Positions 45,727-54,534 of a stretch of 64,000 nucleotides of DNA are shown one piece after another. The position numbers and the translations under genes are program-made. Position 1 is the stretch's first letter. Each line of letters starts with the position of its first letter. The notes under the pieces are model-generated. The model was not told where the DNA came from. It searched no databases and was given only the letters and a program-made list of their open reading frames with translations. Location: contig JAOTVV010000013.1 in the NCBI GenBank assembly GCA_029863245.1, positions 1 to 64,000 of the forward strand, in the 5' to 3' direction. This stretch comes from Gemmatimonadota bacterium. GTDB taxonomy: Bacteria; Gemmatimonadota; Gemmatimonadetes; Gemmatimonadales; GWC2-71-9.

Positions 45727-46721
45727 GCGCGCGCGTCCTCGTGACCGGGGCCTCCGGCTTCATTGGATCGTACTTGACTCGCCGGCTCCTCAGTGACGAC
45801 ATCCCGGTGCGCGTGCTGGTCCGCAATCCCGCCAAGCTCTCACCAGACGTCCGGGAAAAGGTGGAGGTGATTCAGGGGGACATCGCCAACCCAGACGTAG
45901 CAGCTCTCATGTCACGCGCAACCGAGAACGTGCACACGGTCTATCACCTTGCCGCGTGTGCCCGCGCCTGGAGCCGCGATCCGAACGAGTTCTGGCGCGC
46001 AAATGTCGACGCCGTGAACGCACTCCTCGAGGGGTCAGAACGACACGGGGTCGCGCGTCTGGTGCACGTGTCCACGGTGCTCACGCTCACGCCGCACCGG
46101 CACGCGCCAGTGCAGGGATCGGCAGCCCAGCCAACACCATACGAGTCCACCAAGTCGGAGGGAGAGCAACTCGTCGAGGCGTACGCCGCAGCGGGTCGGC
46201 ATGCAGTGATCGTTCACCCCACGCGGGTGTTCGGCCCTGGTCCCCTCAACGACGCCAATGGCGTCACCAAGGCGATCGCCCTCTACGTGGCTGGACGGTT
46301 ACGCGTGCGGTTGGCCGATCACGACGTGCAGGCGAACTACGTCCACGCGGACGACGTGGCGGAGGGGATGCTTCGCGCCGCCGAGCACGGCCACAACGGC
46401 ACGCACTACGTTCTCGGAGGGGAGAACGCCTCGTTTCGAGAGTTCCTGGAAATCGTGGCAGAGATTGCAGACGTGCGACGATTCACGATTCCTCTCCCCC
46501 GCGGCGTCGCCATGTCGGTGGCCCGGATCGCGGAGACGTGGGGCCGTATGGGTGGCACTGTACCCATCACGCGGGGGTGGATTCGGATCTTCCTCGAGGA
46601 CCGGCGCGTGGACATCGAGCCGGCCCGCCGAGACCTCGGGTACAGGCCTCGATCCCTACGCGACGGATTGGCTGGAACCATCCGGTGGCTGGAAGGCAAG
46701 CCGAAGGAGACCGCAGCGTGA
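45723..46721 (+). CDS. NAD-dependent epimerase/dehydratase (SDR) II
   Basis: A 332-residue extended SDR starting at GTG 45723, overlapping the PAP2 stop. Motifs: TGASGFIGSYLTRRLL, VYHLAACARAWSRDP, the Ser in VHVSTVLTL and YxxxK in YESTKSEGE. The segment HPTRVFGPGPLNDAN follows. It resembles the HpnA/3-beta-hydroxysteroid and dihydroflavonol-reductase side of the family rather than sugar epimerases, hinting at a lipid or lipid-linked substrate. The stop overlaps the next start in a GTGA junction. Confidence 0.92.
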   Translation: MSARVLVTGASGFIGSYLTRRLLSDDIPVRVLVRNPAKLSPDVREKVEVIQGDIANPDVAALMSRATENVHTVYHLAACARAWSRDPNEFWRANVDAVNALLEGSERHGVARLVHVSTVLTLTPHRHAPVQGSAAQPTPYESTKSEGEQLVEAYAAAGRHAVIVHPTRVFGPGPLNDANGVTKAIALYVAGRLRVRLADHDVQANYVHADDVAEGMLRAAEHGHNGTHYVLGGENASFREFLEIVAEIADVRRFTIPLPRGVAMSVARIAETWGRMGGTVPITRGWIRIFLEDRRVDIEPARRDLGYRPRSLRDGLAGTIRWLEGKPKETAA

Positions 46722-47416
46722 CGACATCGGAATCATCGGTCCACCATCGAGCCCGGACACCAATCCTGCTCGTCACCGCCACCGTCGTTCTCGCGCTGCT
46801 GTACTACTTTGGTCGCGCCGACACCATCGGTGTGCTGTCCGGAGACAGGGGATGGCAGGTGATGACGCCGGGCGTCCGCTCCGCACGCCTGCATTACCTG
46901 TTGTCCGCCGTCCTCCTCGGGATCGTACCCCTCGTCGTCGCCCGATTCGCGTGCGGCATCAGGCTGCGCGAGCTGGGGCTCGGCCTGGGACGCTGGCGCG
47001 AGGGGTTGGTCTGGCTCGCCATCGGCGTGCCGTTGGCGGTCCTTGCTGGAAAGATCGCTGCCGGGCAGTCGGCAATGCAGGCCGTATATCCCCTGGATCC
47101 CACGATTGGCCCCGGTTGGGAGTTCCTGCCCTACGCGGTTGCCGCGTTCCTGTACTTCGGGAGCTGGGAGATCCTGTTCCGCAGCGTGCTGCTCTTCGGT
47201 CTCGCGCCATCCATGGGCGGAACGAGCGCCAACGCCGTGCAAACTGGCCTCGCAGTGACCGCACATTTCGGTCGGGCGCTCAACGAAGTGTTCTCGGCAC
47301 TACCAGCGAGCTTCGTGTTCGGCTACGTCACGCTTCGCGTCCGATCGATCTGGTACGTGGCACTCATCCACTGGACGGTCGCAATGAGCATGGAGTGGTT
47401 CATCCTGACCGGCTAG
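46718..47416 (+). CDS. CPBP-family membrane protein, divergent
   Basis: A 232-residue polytopic protein of the CPBP (CAAX protease/bacteriocin-processing, ABI) type. The motif-1 region reads SWEILFRSVLLFG, where EExxxR is expected: the second Glu and Arg are kept but the first Glu is Trp. The later metal-ligand regions may be FGRALNEVFSAL and LIHWTVAMSMEW. Loss of the first Glu casts doubt on protease activity. Start GTG 46718 overlaps the epimerase stop. It ends in a 4-base overlap with the convergent MBL hydrolase. Confidence 0.75.
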   Translation: MTTSESSVHHRARTPILLVTATVVLALLYYFGRADTIGVLSGDRGWQVMTPGVRSARLHYLLSAVLLGIVPLVVARFACGIRLRELGLGLGRWREGLVWLAIGVPLAVLAGKIAAGQSAMQAVYPLDPTIGPGWEFLPYAVAAFLYFGSWEILFRSVLLFGLAPSMGGTSANAVQTGLAVTAHFGRALNEVFSALPASFVFGYVTLRVRSIWYVALIHWTVAMSMEWFILTG

Positions 47417-48360
47417 AACACATCCAGGTCTCGACCGAACACGACCGATCCATCGTAGCCCCGCCGGATTTCGGCAACGAGCTCATCCGGCGTCGTGCCC
47501 CACAACAACTGGTGGTAGAGCACGAGCAGCTTCGGGCGGGCGCGAGCTGCCACGGCAGCCAACTCGCTCGCCGACGTGTGCGATCGGGCATGGTAGCGCT
47601 GCCATTCGGGAGCGCGGCGCGAAAATCCCGCGTCCGAATAGACTTCGTGCACCATGATGTCGCACCCGGCACACGCCGTGACCACGCTGTCATGCGGCCG
47701 CGTATCGCCGGACACGACGATCACACGGTCCGCCGTCTCGAACCGATACCCGTACGCCACCGGCCAGTCCTCGTGTGCCACGGCAATAGCGGTAACCGTG
47801 ACGTTGGAATCGCGATAGACGACACCCGGCCGAATCTCCCGAGCGTCGACGCGATAGCCGGTGGCATTCTGCGGCTGCAGCCCGTCCACCCGACGACGGA
47901 TATCCGCTTCGTATGCCGCTACCAGGTGCCGTGTCATGGCCTCCGTCCCCGGCGGACCGAACACCTGGAGCGGGCGCTCGCGCTCCAGCACCCACGGTGT
48001 CAGGATCAGGTCCGGGAGCCCGACCGTGTGATCGCTATGTAGATGAGTGAGAAACACCCGATCGAGCCGCTTCGGCTCGAGGGCGCCGATCCCGGCTTGC
48101 GCGGCAGCGGCGGCGGCTCGACGCACCACCCCGGGTCCCGCGTCGACCACGTACGCCGTGCCGTTGACCACCACAGCGACGGCCGGGCCCGCACGGTCTG
48201 GTTCGGCATTCGGGGTGCCGGTCCCCAACAGCACGACGTACGTTCCGCGGGCGTAGTCCACGGGCCCGGCAGACCCGGTCTCCGACCGATCGCTCCCCGG
48301 CGGAGTGCACGCGGCAGCAGCAGCGATCGCCACCCACGCGAGGTGTCTCAAAAGTCCCAC
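47413..48360 (-). CDS. MBL-fold hydrolase, exported lipoprotein
   Basis: A 315-residue protein with lipobox-like AAAAC after a short hydrophobic segment. The metallo-beta-lactamase zinc motif is THLHSDHTVGLPD (HxHxDH), with VVDAGPGV before it and VVSGDTRPH, later HARSHTS, supplying further ligands. The arrangement resembles the RNase Z/arylsulfatase-like branch, but export rules out tRNA processing. Phosphodiesterase or sulfatase activity is plausible. GTG 48360 is chosen; GTG 48381 is an alternative. It overlaps the 3' end of the upstream membrane-protein gene. Confidence 0.85.
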   Translation of the reverse strand: MGLLRHLAWVAIAAAAACTPPGSDRSETGSAGPVDYARGTYVVLLGTGTPNAEPDRAGPAVAVVVNGTAYVVDAGPGVVRRAAAAAAQAGIGALEPKRLDRVFLTHLHSDHTVGLPDLILTPWVLERERPLQVFGPPGTEAMTRHLVAAYEADIRRRVDGLQPQNATGYRVDAREIRPGVVYRDSNVTVTAIAVAHEDWPVAYGYRFETADRVIVVSGDTRPHDSVVTACAGCDIMVHEVYSDAGFSRRAPEWQRYHARSHTSASELAAVAARARPKLLVLYHQLLWGTTPDELVAEIRRGYDGSVVFGRDLDVF

Positions 48361-48857
48361 CCCAAGCTGATCCCACCCCACAGAAACGCCTCATCTGTCG
48401 TGAACACCGGTGTGCACGCCGCGCGGAAGAACAGCCCGCGGGCCCGTGGCTGGAACTGATATCCCACCGACGCCGTGCCGTAGGCGTACACGTTGTTGAC
48501 AGCTTCGATCACCCATACGTCGATCGCGTACAGCAGCCCGCCGCCCGCGGCCAGACGCAGTGAGTGTTGACGCGAGCCCAGCGCGGTACCGAGCATGCCG
48601 AACCCCCCCACGTACTGCACGCTCTGGAACGGCAATCCCCCCACACCCACCCGTACGTTCAAGTGCTCACTAAGCTCACGCTCATAGTTGAACGAATAGA
48701 CCAGGCCGCTCCCGAATGCTTCCACGTAGAGCCGATTTGGAGCAACCGGCAGTGCCTGTGCGCTGACTGGCGGGGTCGAAACGGCACCGAACAGCACCAG
48801 AGCGGTGGCAATGACCCTGGCCAACTGCCTGAGTGGCGGACTCGTTGCAGCGTTCAT
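48348..48857 (-). CDS. Putative outer-membrane beta-barrel protein
   Basis: A 169-residue exported protein with signal peptide (IATALVLFGAVSTPPVSAQ). The mature part alternates hydrophobic and polar residues with Gly and Tyr (LYVEAFGSGLVYSFNYEREL, LRLAAGGGLLYAIDVW), and ends in WGGISLGWDF with a C-terminal Phe typical of barrels. A small OmpA/OmpW-sized barrel is likely. It precedes and overlaps the MBL lipoprotein gene. Confidence 0.7.
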   Translation of the reverse strand: MNAATSPPLRQLARVIATALVLFGAVSTPPVSAQALPVAPNRLYVEAFGSGLVYSFNYERELSEHLNVRVGVGGLPFQSVQYVGGFGMLGTALGSRQHSLRLAAGGGLLYAIDVWVIEAVNNVYAYGTASVGYQFQPRARGLFFRAACTPVFTTDEAFLWGGISLGWDF

Positions 48858-48905
48858 CGGGAATGAAGCTCCAGTACGAGGGGGTGGAACCAGGAACGTA
48901 TCCCG

Positions 48906-49256
48906 TCAATCGAAGGCGGGAGTGAACCGTGACCTGGCGTGCCATATATCTGCATGCGCGCCAGGGAATACCGCAACCGCGCGCACCAAACGGGAGCTGA
49001 ACAACACAGCCCTAAACAGCGGAGCGACAGCTCGTGGGACCGAGCTGCCGCTCCATGCGCGCCGACTGCCGGCTGCTGCGGGGAACACGACCTCCAACCG
49101 GACCGCGCCGAGATTGCCCGTGAGTGCCTTGTTGACGGCCTCCCACACGGTGTAGACGAGCGGTACGCCGATCAACACGAACGCACTGATGGCGGCGACC
49201 AGTGCGGTCGATCCGTGCGCTGTCTGGACAAGCGGCGAGGAGTTTGGAGAACGCAC
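48906..49256 (-). CDS. Possible small single-helix membrane protein
   Basis: A 116-residue open frame whose first part (STALVAAISAFVLIGVPLVY then TVWEAVNKALTGNL) reads like a genuine transmembrane segment plus amphipathic stretch; the remainder is Arg/Ala-rich and less convincing. No clear Shine-Dalgarno was found. If it is not real, the 48858-49370 interval of about 510 bases holds no gene I can support. Confidence 0.35.
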   Translation of the reverse strand: MRSPNSSPLVQTAHGSTALVAAISAFVLIGVPLVYTVWEAVNKALTGNLGAVRLEVVFPAAAGSRRAWSGSSVPRAVAPLFRAVLFSSRLVRAVAVFPGAHADIWHARSRFTPAFD

Positions 49257-49370
49257 CCCGGAACGTCTAGGGTGGCGGTACCGGAACGGTCGTTGCCCTG
49301 GTCAACGGTTCTCGAGCGGCGCACCCGGTGGCGACGCGATGCCGGCGAGCATCGCAGCCACGTCAGACAC

Positions 49371-51500
49371 TCATGAGAGGTGGAGCAGTGCGCGAAACTG
49401 CGGGTGATCGCGAATCGGATCGAGATCGGGATCTCGGTCGAGCCATGCCCGGTTGAAGAAACCGGCACGAATGGCCGTCTCGAGGCTCGCGATCGCCTTG
49501 TCGACCTCTCCCTCCAGGGAATAGAGGCATGCCACGTTGTACGAGACACCGGCGTCGTCCGGGTCGATCGCCACTGCGCGAGTCGCCCACTCGAGTCCCT
49601 CAGGCCTCCTTCCCAGCCTGCACAGCGAGACGGCCCCCATCGTCACGGCCCTGGCATCGTCGTCATGGAACTCGAGGTGGCGTTCCACAGCACCCAGTGC
49701 CTCCCGATATGCGATGCGTGCCTCACCTTCCCGCTTGAGTGCGGCAAGGCACTGGGCCTTGAAGAAGGCGGCCTGGAAATCGTCACGCACTTCGGCAGCC
49801 CGCTCGAACAGCTGAGCCGCGAGCTCCAGCTTTCCCTGCTGAAAGCAGGCCCGCGCGTAGAAGTAGCGGGCTTCGTACAGGTTCGGGTCCAGGTGAATGG
49901 CGGTCTCGAATTCACGTTGGCCCTCGTCGGCTTTCCCACCATGCAGGAGTGCCAGTCCGCGAGAGACGTGAGCTTCCGCCAGCCCAGCATCCAGTTCGAG
50001 CGCTCGGCGGCTGGCCGTCTCCGCTCGCTCCAAGTCCCGCGGGTCGGAGCCCCAGTACATGTACAGAATGGCGCAGCAATCGGCCAACCCCGCGTGGGCC
50101 AGTGCGTACAGTGGGTCGAGCTCGATCGCCCGCTGGAACATCCGCCGAGCGTCATGGAGGCTCTTCCGTCGAAACCGATGAAACAACTGTCGTCCCCGGA
50201 GGTAGAAGTCGTACGCCTCGACCCGAGTGGTGGGTGGCCTGACAAGGGGGCGGCGGTCTTCATCCTGCATCACGACCCGCAATGCCTGGACGATGCTCTG
50301 TGCGATCTCGTCCTGAATCGCGAATACGTCGGCCAGCTCCCGATCGTATCGCTCGGACCAGAGGTGACAGCCATCGTCGACGCTCACCAGTTGTGCGGTG
50401 ATGCGGAGTCGGTTTCCGACTTTACGAACGCTCCCTTCCAGTACGGTATCGACCGCCAGCAAGCCGCCGATCTCCCTGACGTCCGTTTCCTTTCCCTTGA
50501 ACTGAAACGCCGACGTGCGCGCCGCGACGCGCATGGCACGCACCTTGCTCAGGGCATTGGTGATCTCCTCGGCAATGCCGTCGCTGAAATACTCGTTCTC
50601 CGGATCGGCACTCATGTTCGTGAACGGCAAGACTGCTATGGAGTGCCGAGCACCGATCGGCGCCGCGATCTCCCCGGTGCGCAGTGCGGTCGCGAACTCG
50701 TCGGCAGTCCGAAATCGCTGGTCGCGATCTTGAGCGAGCGCACGGACCAGGATCTGCTCGACCACGCGAGGCAGGGCATCCAGCCGACGCCGATGATCCG
50801 GTGGAGCCTCGGCAATGCGGCCGAGGCTGGCAGAACGGGCATCAAGCCAACGTCTCGGTAACTCGCCGACCAACATCTCGTATAGCACACACCCGAGGCT
50901 GTACAGATCGGTGCGCTCGTCGAGCTCGCAGTCACTGGCAGCCTGCTCGGGGCTCATGTAACCGAGGGTACCGAGCGGGAGACCGGACCGTGTGAGGGCA
51001 TCTCCCCCCGCCACGTGAATGGCACGCGCAATGCCGAAGTCGGTGACGACGGCTTCGTCATCAGCGAACAACACGTTCTCCGGCTTGATATCCCGATGCA
51101 CGACGCCTGAGCCGTGCGCGTAGGAGAGCGCCTCGGCCACGTCGCCGGCGACACGGAGCGCCTCGGCCAGCGGGCGCGGTCGCTCCGCGACGAGGCGCTT
51201 GCGAAGCGACGGACCGGCGACATACGGCATGACATAGTACAGGAGACCCCCTCGGTCTCCGGAGTCGTACAGTGGAACGATGTGCGGGTGACTCAGGTTT
51301 GCGGCAATCTGGATTTCCCTGAGAAAGCGCTCGGACCCGAGACTCTCGCCCAGCTCGGGCTGCAACACCTTGACGGCCACGGGGCGGTCGTGCTTGCGAT
51401 CGTATGCGAGGAACACGACGGCCATCCCACCCCGCCCCACTTCTCGCTCGATCTGGTACCGGTCGGCGAGCGCCGACCTGAGTCGCACCTCGAGCTCCAT
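49371..51500 (-). CDS. Ser/Thr kinase fused to TolB-like domain and TPR repeats
   Basis: A 709-residue protein. Kinase domain (about residues 1-265): REVGRGGMAVVFLAYD, VAVKVLQPEL, HRDIKPENVLFAD, VTDFGIARAI and GTLGYMSPEQAA. Next, a TolB-like/FlgO-type region (about residues 290-415) with SIAVLPFTNMSADPENEYFS and LVSVDDGCHLWSERYDREL, the same module found in adenylate-cyclase-type regulators. The last ~280 residues are tetratricopeptide repeats (PLYALAHAGLADCCA, AGLAEAHVSRGLALL and others), used for protein contacts. GGAGG precedes ATG 51500. No transmembrane helix is evident, so the protein is probably soluble. Confidence 0.92.
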   Translation of the reverse strand: MELEVRLRSALADRYQIEREVGRGGMAVVFLAYDRKHDRPVAVKVLQPELGESLGSERFLREIQIAANLSHPHIVPLYDSGDRGGLLYYVMPYVAGPSLRKRLVAERPRPLAEALRVAGDVAEALSYAHGSGVVHRDIKPENVLFADDEAVVTDFGIARAIHVAGGDALTRSGLPLGTLGYMSPEQAASDCELDERTDLYSLGCVLYEMLVGELPRRWLDARSASLGRIAEAPPDHRRRLDALPRVVEQILVRALAQDRDQRFRTADEFATALRTGEIAAPIGARHSIAVLPFTNMSADPENEYFSDGIAEEITNALSKVRAMRVAARTSAFQFKGKETDVREIGGLLAVDTVLEGSVRKVGNRLRITAQLVSVDDGCHLWSERYDRELADVFAIQDEIAQSIVQALRVVMQDEDRRPLVRPPTTRVEAYDFYLRGRQLFHRFRRKSLHDARRMFQRAIELDPLYALAHAGLADCCAILYMYWGSDPRDLERAETASRRALELDAGLAEAHVSRGLALLHGGKADEGQREFETAIHLDPNLYEARYFYARACFQQGKLELAAQLFERAAEVRDDFQAAFFKAQCLAALKREGEARIAYREALGAVERHLEFHDDDARAVTMGAVSLCRLGRRPEGLEWATRAVAIDPDDAGVSYNVACLYSLEGEVDKAIASLETAIRAGFFNRAWLDRDPDLDPIRDHPQFRALLHLS

Positions 51501-51951
51501 CACACCGATCCTCCGAGATCTACTGCTTCGCAGAAAACGAAAGATACGGCAGGGACAGACTGAGTGAAACGGTCGCGCGCGGCGGTCGATCGGGGCGAAC
51601 CGCGGCTCGAATGCCAAACCGCGCCGTCGGTCCGAACAACCGACGGCGCGGCTGCTGACCTGCGCAACCTGGAGCGATCGCTGTACAGCGCTCGATCAGA
51701 GGCGCAGATCGCGGTTCGGTCCTGGATCAGCTACCGCAACGGCGATCGCTTGCCCATACCAGGTTGCGCAAGTTTCTAGGGCTAGACAATGGATCACCTC
51801 CTCTCAAGAGTTCCGAAGGCGGGCGTGAACATCTGTATGCATAGGACGAAATTGGCGTCGAGGCAATACCCTGGACGCGACGATTCCGGTACCATTCCTT
51901 TCTACGGTTGCTCGACCGCCACAAGCTCACGTCCCCTCAAGCACTCGACCT
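51501..51951. other. Non-coding region with hairpin and inverted repeat
   Basis: About 450 bases separate two divergent genes. Apart from the 13-bp hairpin at 51619-51651, a 12-base inverted repeat is seen, TGCGCAACCTGG at 51661 and its complement at 51759, with the second half close to the 5' side of the plus-strand gene. No credible coding frame was found. Confidence 0.45.
51619..51651. promoter_or_regulatory. Strong 13-bp hairpin in divergent intergenic region
   Basis: Bases 51619-51631 pair perfectly with 51639-51651 around a 7-base loop. Read on the minus strand the stem is followed by TTTGG, weakly terminator-like. It lies about 120 bases upstream of the kinase start on that strand, where it could be a leader attenuator or an operator. 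Which of these is unknown. Confidence 0.4.
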
Positions 51952-52731
51952 ATGCATCGACTTCGCGCTGAGATCATCGCAATTCTGTTCGCCTTCATCG
52001 CCTCCGGAGCTGCACCGCTCGGGGCCCAGGTAAATGTGGAGGCACTGCGGCGCGATCCCGACCGCCGAGGACTCTCGGGAATGCTCGCCCTCGATCTCGC
52101 ACTCCGCGCCGGGAACGTGGATCTCGTACAGTTCACGATCAAAGGCCGGGCAGACCGCGTCGCCGGCCGATCCGCATCGTTCGTCGTCGGCAGCGGCGAC
52201 CTCGGGCTGGAGGGAGGGAACCGGTTCACCAACGCCGGTCTGGTGCATTTGCGGCAGGCTTACCACCTACGGCCATGGATCGCCGCCGAAGTGTTTGGTC
52301 AACTCAACTACGAGGAACCACGCCTGCTCGACCTCCGGGCGCTTGTGGGTGGCGGGGTGCGGGTCCGCGTATCCGATCGCGGCCGTGTCCGACTCTCGGT
52401 GGGGTCAGGCTACATGTTCGAGCATGAGCGGCTCGATCTGCCCGCCACGGCAACCCACCCTGCAAGAACGTCGGTTCACCGCTCGAGCAGCTACGCCTCG
52501 CTCTGGGGAGCGGCAGCCTCGAACGTCGTCCTCGGAGCAACCATCTACGTGCAGCCGCAGATTGACGAATGGAACGACGTGAGAATGGTGGGCGACGTCG
52601 CGGTATCGCTCAGGGTGACGGAGGCCATCGGCGTGGTCACCACGCTGAACGTGCGCTACGACAGCCGCCCGCCCGATGACATCGAGAGCAGCGACCTGGC
52701 GCTCAAGACCGGCGTTTCGGTCACCTTTTGA
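51952..52731 (+). CDS. DUF481-type outer-membrane protein
   Basis: A 259-residue exported protein with signal peptide (FAFIASGAAPLGAQ). The mature protein reads like a beta-barrel: VDLVQFTIKGRADRVAGRSA, LVHLRQAYHLRPWIAAEVFG, VRLSVGSGYMFEHER, ending LKTGVSVTF with terminal Phe. The pattern matches the YdiY/DUF481 family, whose role is unknown. The gene converges with the next barrel gene, 21 bases between the stops. Confidence 0.8.
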   Translation: MHRLRAEIIAILFAFIASGAAPLGAQVNVEALRRDPDRRGLSGMLALDLALRAGNVDLVQFTIKGRADRVAGRSASFVVGSGDLGLEGGNRFTNAGLVHLRQAYHLRPWIAAEVFGQLNYEEPRLLDLRALVGGGVRVRVSDRGRVRLSVGSGYMFEHERLDLPATATHPARTSVHRSSSYASLWGAAASNVVLGATIYVQPQIDEWNDVRMVGDVAVSLRVTEAIGVVTTLNVRYDSRPPDDIESSDLALKTGVSVTF

Positions 52732-52752
52732 ACAATCGGTGCCTCCCCGCGT

Positions 52753-54246
52753 TCATCGGATCGGGAGCGATACCGATATCTGGTGCGTTGTCACCGTCAC
52801 GTCCTGCAACGTGAGCGGTCCGCCCGGAGCGACCACGATGTCGTTGGCGAGCCCCGCATCGGTGAATCGCGACTCTGCCGTGGGGGTCCACGCCACACCG
52901 GGCCTGCCCGTCCCGGTCGTCACCCGCCCCATGTAGCGGACCTCCGCCTCGCCAATCCGGACCCGGGCGCCCCAGCTCGGCACCCACTCCATCCACTGCT
53001 CGTCTTGGCGCCGCGAGGTCTCCGTGACGTTGTCCCACTGATCCAGGTGGTAGTCGTAGGCGCGCACGTGCAGTCCCAACTGGAATGCCGCAGGGCCGAT
53101 GGCCTGGGATACCCCGAGACTCACGAACGCGTTCGAGTGTCGAAAGGCGTTCTCGATCGTCTTGCCGCCCGGCAAGATGCTGCCCCCGCTCACCGTGGTC
53201 ACGGTGTCGGCAGCCTCGGCCCAGGTGTCGCTCGTGGCGGGTTCGTACACGATATCCATCCCGAACGTCAGATTGCCAGCCGTCTTGGCGATTCCCACCC
53301 CGATGTCGAACGCGGTGCTGTTCCCGGGATCCCGCGGGATGTTCACGAGTTCGTAGTTGGGGATTTTGGGATGTGACTTGCGGTTTGCCGTGAGGACACC
53401 GCCCACGCGCCAGCCGCTGCGCCCGACCGGCTGAGCGTACCCGAGATGTGCTCCCCAGGTACGCGTCTTGTCGCGGTTGTTCTCGAGGCGCTCACGAGGT
53501 TCCCAGATCCAGTTCGTCGAGTCGACCACGACCCACTCGACGTATGCCACGTCATGATCCATGTCGAAGCGATTGTGCACCAGGACCGCTTCGAGTGTCC
53601 GGTCGTTCCCGAAAGATTTCGTGAGTCCGACGCGGAAGTCTCTCACGCCACCCGACTGCTCGATCGACGACGCCATGGCGTACAGATGCTCGACGCCGTC
53701 GATGGCGTTAAGGTCGGCAAGGAAGGCGCTGGCGCCCAGAGCCACTTCACCTGGCAGAACCGCGCCCAACGTCAGGAACACGTACTTGTTCGTGGCCGAG
53801 CGTCGAGACAGGGCGTCGGGCGGCAGCACGGCTTGCTCGAAAAACGGACCTGGCCAAAAGACCTGATCCCCGGCTTTCAGCTGCTGCAAGGCTGCCATCC
53901 CACCACCGAACGCTCTTCCGGACCGGAATAGGACGCCCACGGGAAGAGAGCGGGCACTCCCGGCATTCTGCGACATGCTGTAGAAGGTGGGTGCGGCGAG
54001 AACCCGAGACTCGGAGAGCCGCGCGCCCTTGGCCGGATTGATGAACGGATCCAGGAGGCTATCGTCCAGGGCGATAGCCACTCCCCCCATGCCCAATTTG
54101 TCCGAGGGGAACAGCAGGAACTGATCGCCTGCCGCGACGGGAATCGTCTTCAGCGAGATGACTTGCGCCGCTGCCGCTGCCGGCACCGAGACGAGGATCG
54201 AGCCGAGCAACGCCGCTCGGGCGGTTACGCACCACGTTCCATTCAT
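52753..54246 (-). CDS. FadL/PorV-like outer-membrane beta-barrel protein
   Basis: A 497-residue exported protein. Signal peptide: ARAALLGSILVSVPAAAAAQ. The start of the mature protein, PSDKLGMGGVAIALDDSLLD then PFINPAKGARL, resembles the N-terminal plug/strand motif of PorV/UPF0164 and FadL-type barrels. Many alternating strands follow and the end is TTHQISVSLPIR. It may act as a transport channel or secretion-associated porin. AGGAG six bases before ATG 54246 fixes the start; in-frame codons upstream to 54465 are not signal-like. It diverges from the sigma-factor operon. Confidence 0.78.
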   Translation of the reverse strand: MNGTWCVTARAALLGSILVSVPAAAAAQVISLKTIPVAAGDQFLLFPSDKLGMGGVAIALDDSLLDPFINPAKGARLSESRVLAAPTFYSMSQNAGSARSLPVGVLFRSGRAFGGGMAALQQLKAGDQVFWPGPFFEQAVLPPDALSRRSATNKYVFLTLGAVLPGEVALGASAFLADLNAIDGVEHLYAMASSIEQSGGVRDFRVGLTKSFGNDRTLEAVLVHNRFDMDHDVAYVEWVVVDSTNWIWEPRERLENNRDKTRTWGAHLGYAQPVGRSGWRVGGVLTANRKSHPKIPNYELVNIPRDPGNSTAFDIGVGIAKTAGNLTFGMDIVYEPATSDTWAEAADTVTTVSGGSILPGGKTIENAFRHSNAFVSLGVSQAIGPAAFQLGLHVRAYDYHLDQWDNVTETSRRQDEQWMEWVPSWGARVRIGEAEVRYMGRVTTGTGRPGVAWTPTAESRFTDAGLANDIVVAPGGPLTLQDVTVTTHQISVSLPIR

Positions 54247-54393
54247 GGGTGTTCTCCTGCTTGATGCGAGGGGACGCCGGCGCCCCGAAACGGCGAGGCA
54301 CCTGCCGGCACGACATCCGACATCATGGACGCTGGGAGCATTGCGAAGTAGACTTTCACCGAGTTCGATCACCCGCGAAGCGTCGACCGGGCC

Positions 54394-54418
54394 GGAAACG
54401 GCGCGAGAGAACCTGGTC
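54394..54418 (+). promoter_or_regulatory. Possible ECF-type promoter upstream of sigma-factor gene
   Basis: GGAAAC at 54394-54399 and GTC at 54416-54418 are separated by 16 bases, matching the usual ECF -35 GGAAC / -10 GTC layout. It would place a start site about 105-110 bases before the sigma-factor ATG, compatible with autoregulation. This is a pattern match only. Confidence 0.3.
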
Positions 54419-54534
54419 GGCATACTGGTCACACGACAGGTACCACTTGGTGGTGGCACATCCACTCACCCCCGATACCCAGCGCATGCCGGCGACGTCA
54501 CAGGCCGGGGTGGCGGTGACCTCAGGGACCATCG

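Noticed and set aside
46258..48042. 594-codon plus-strand frame over the epimerase/CPBP/MBL genes
   Set aside because: It crosses three clear genes in other frames or on the other strand and has no domain.
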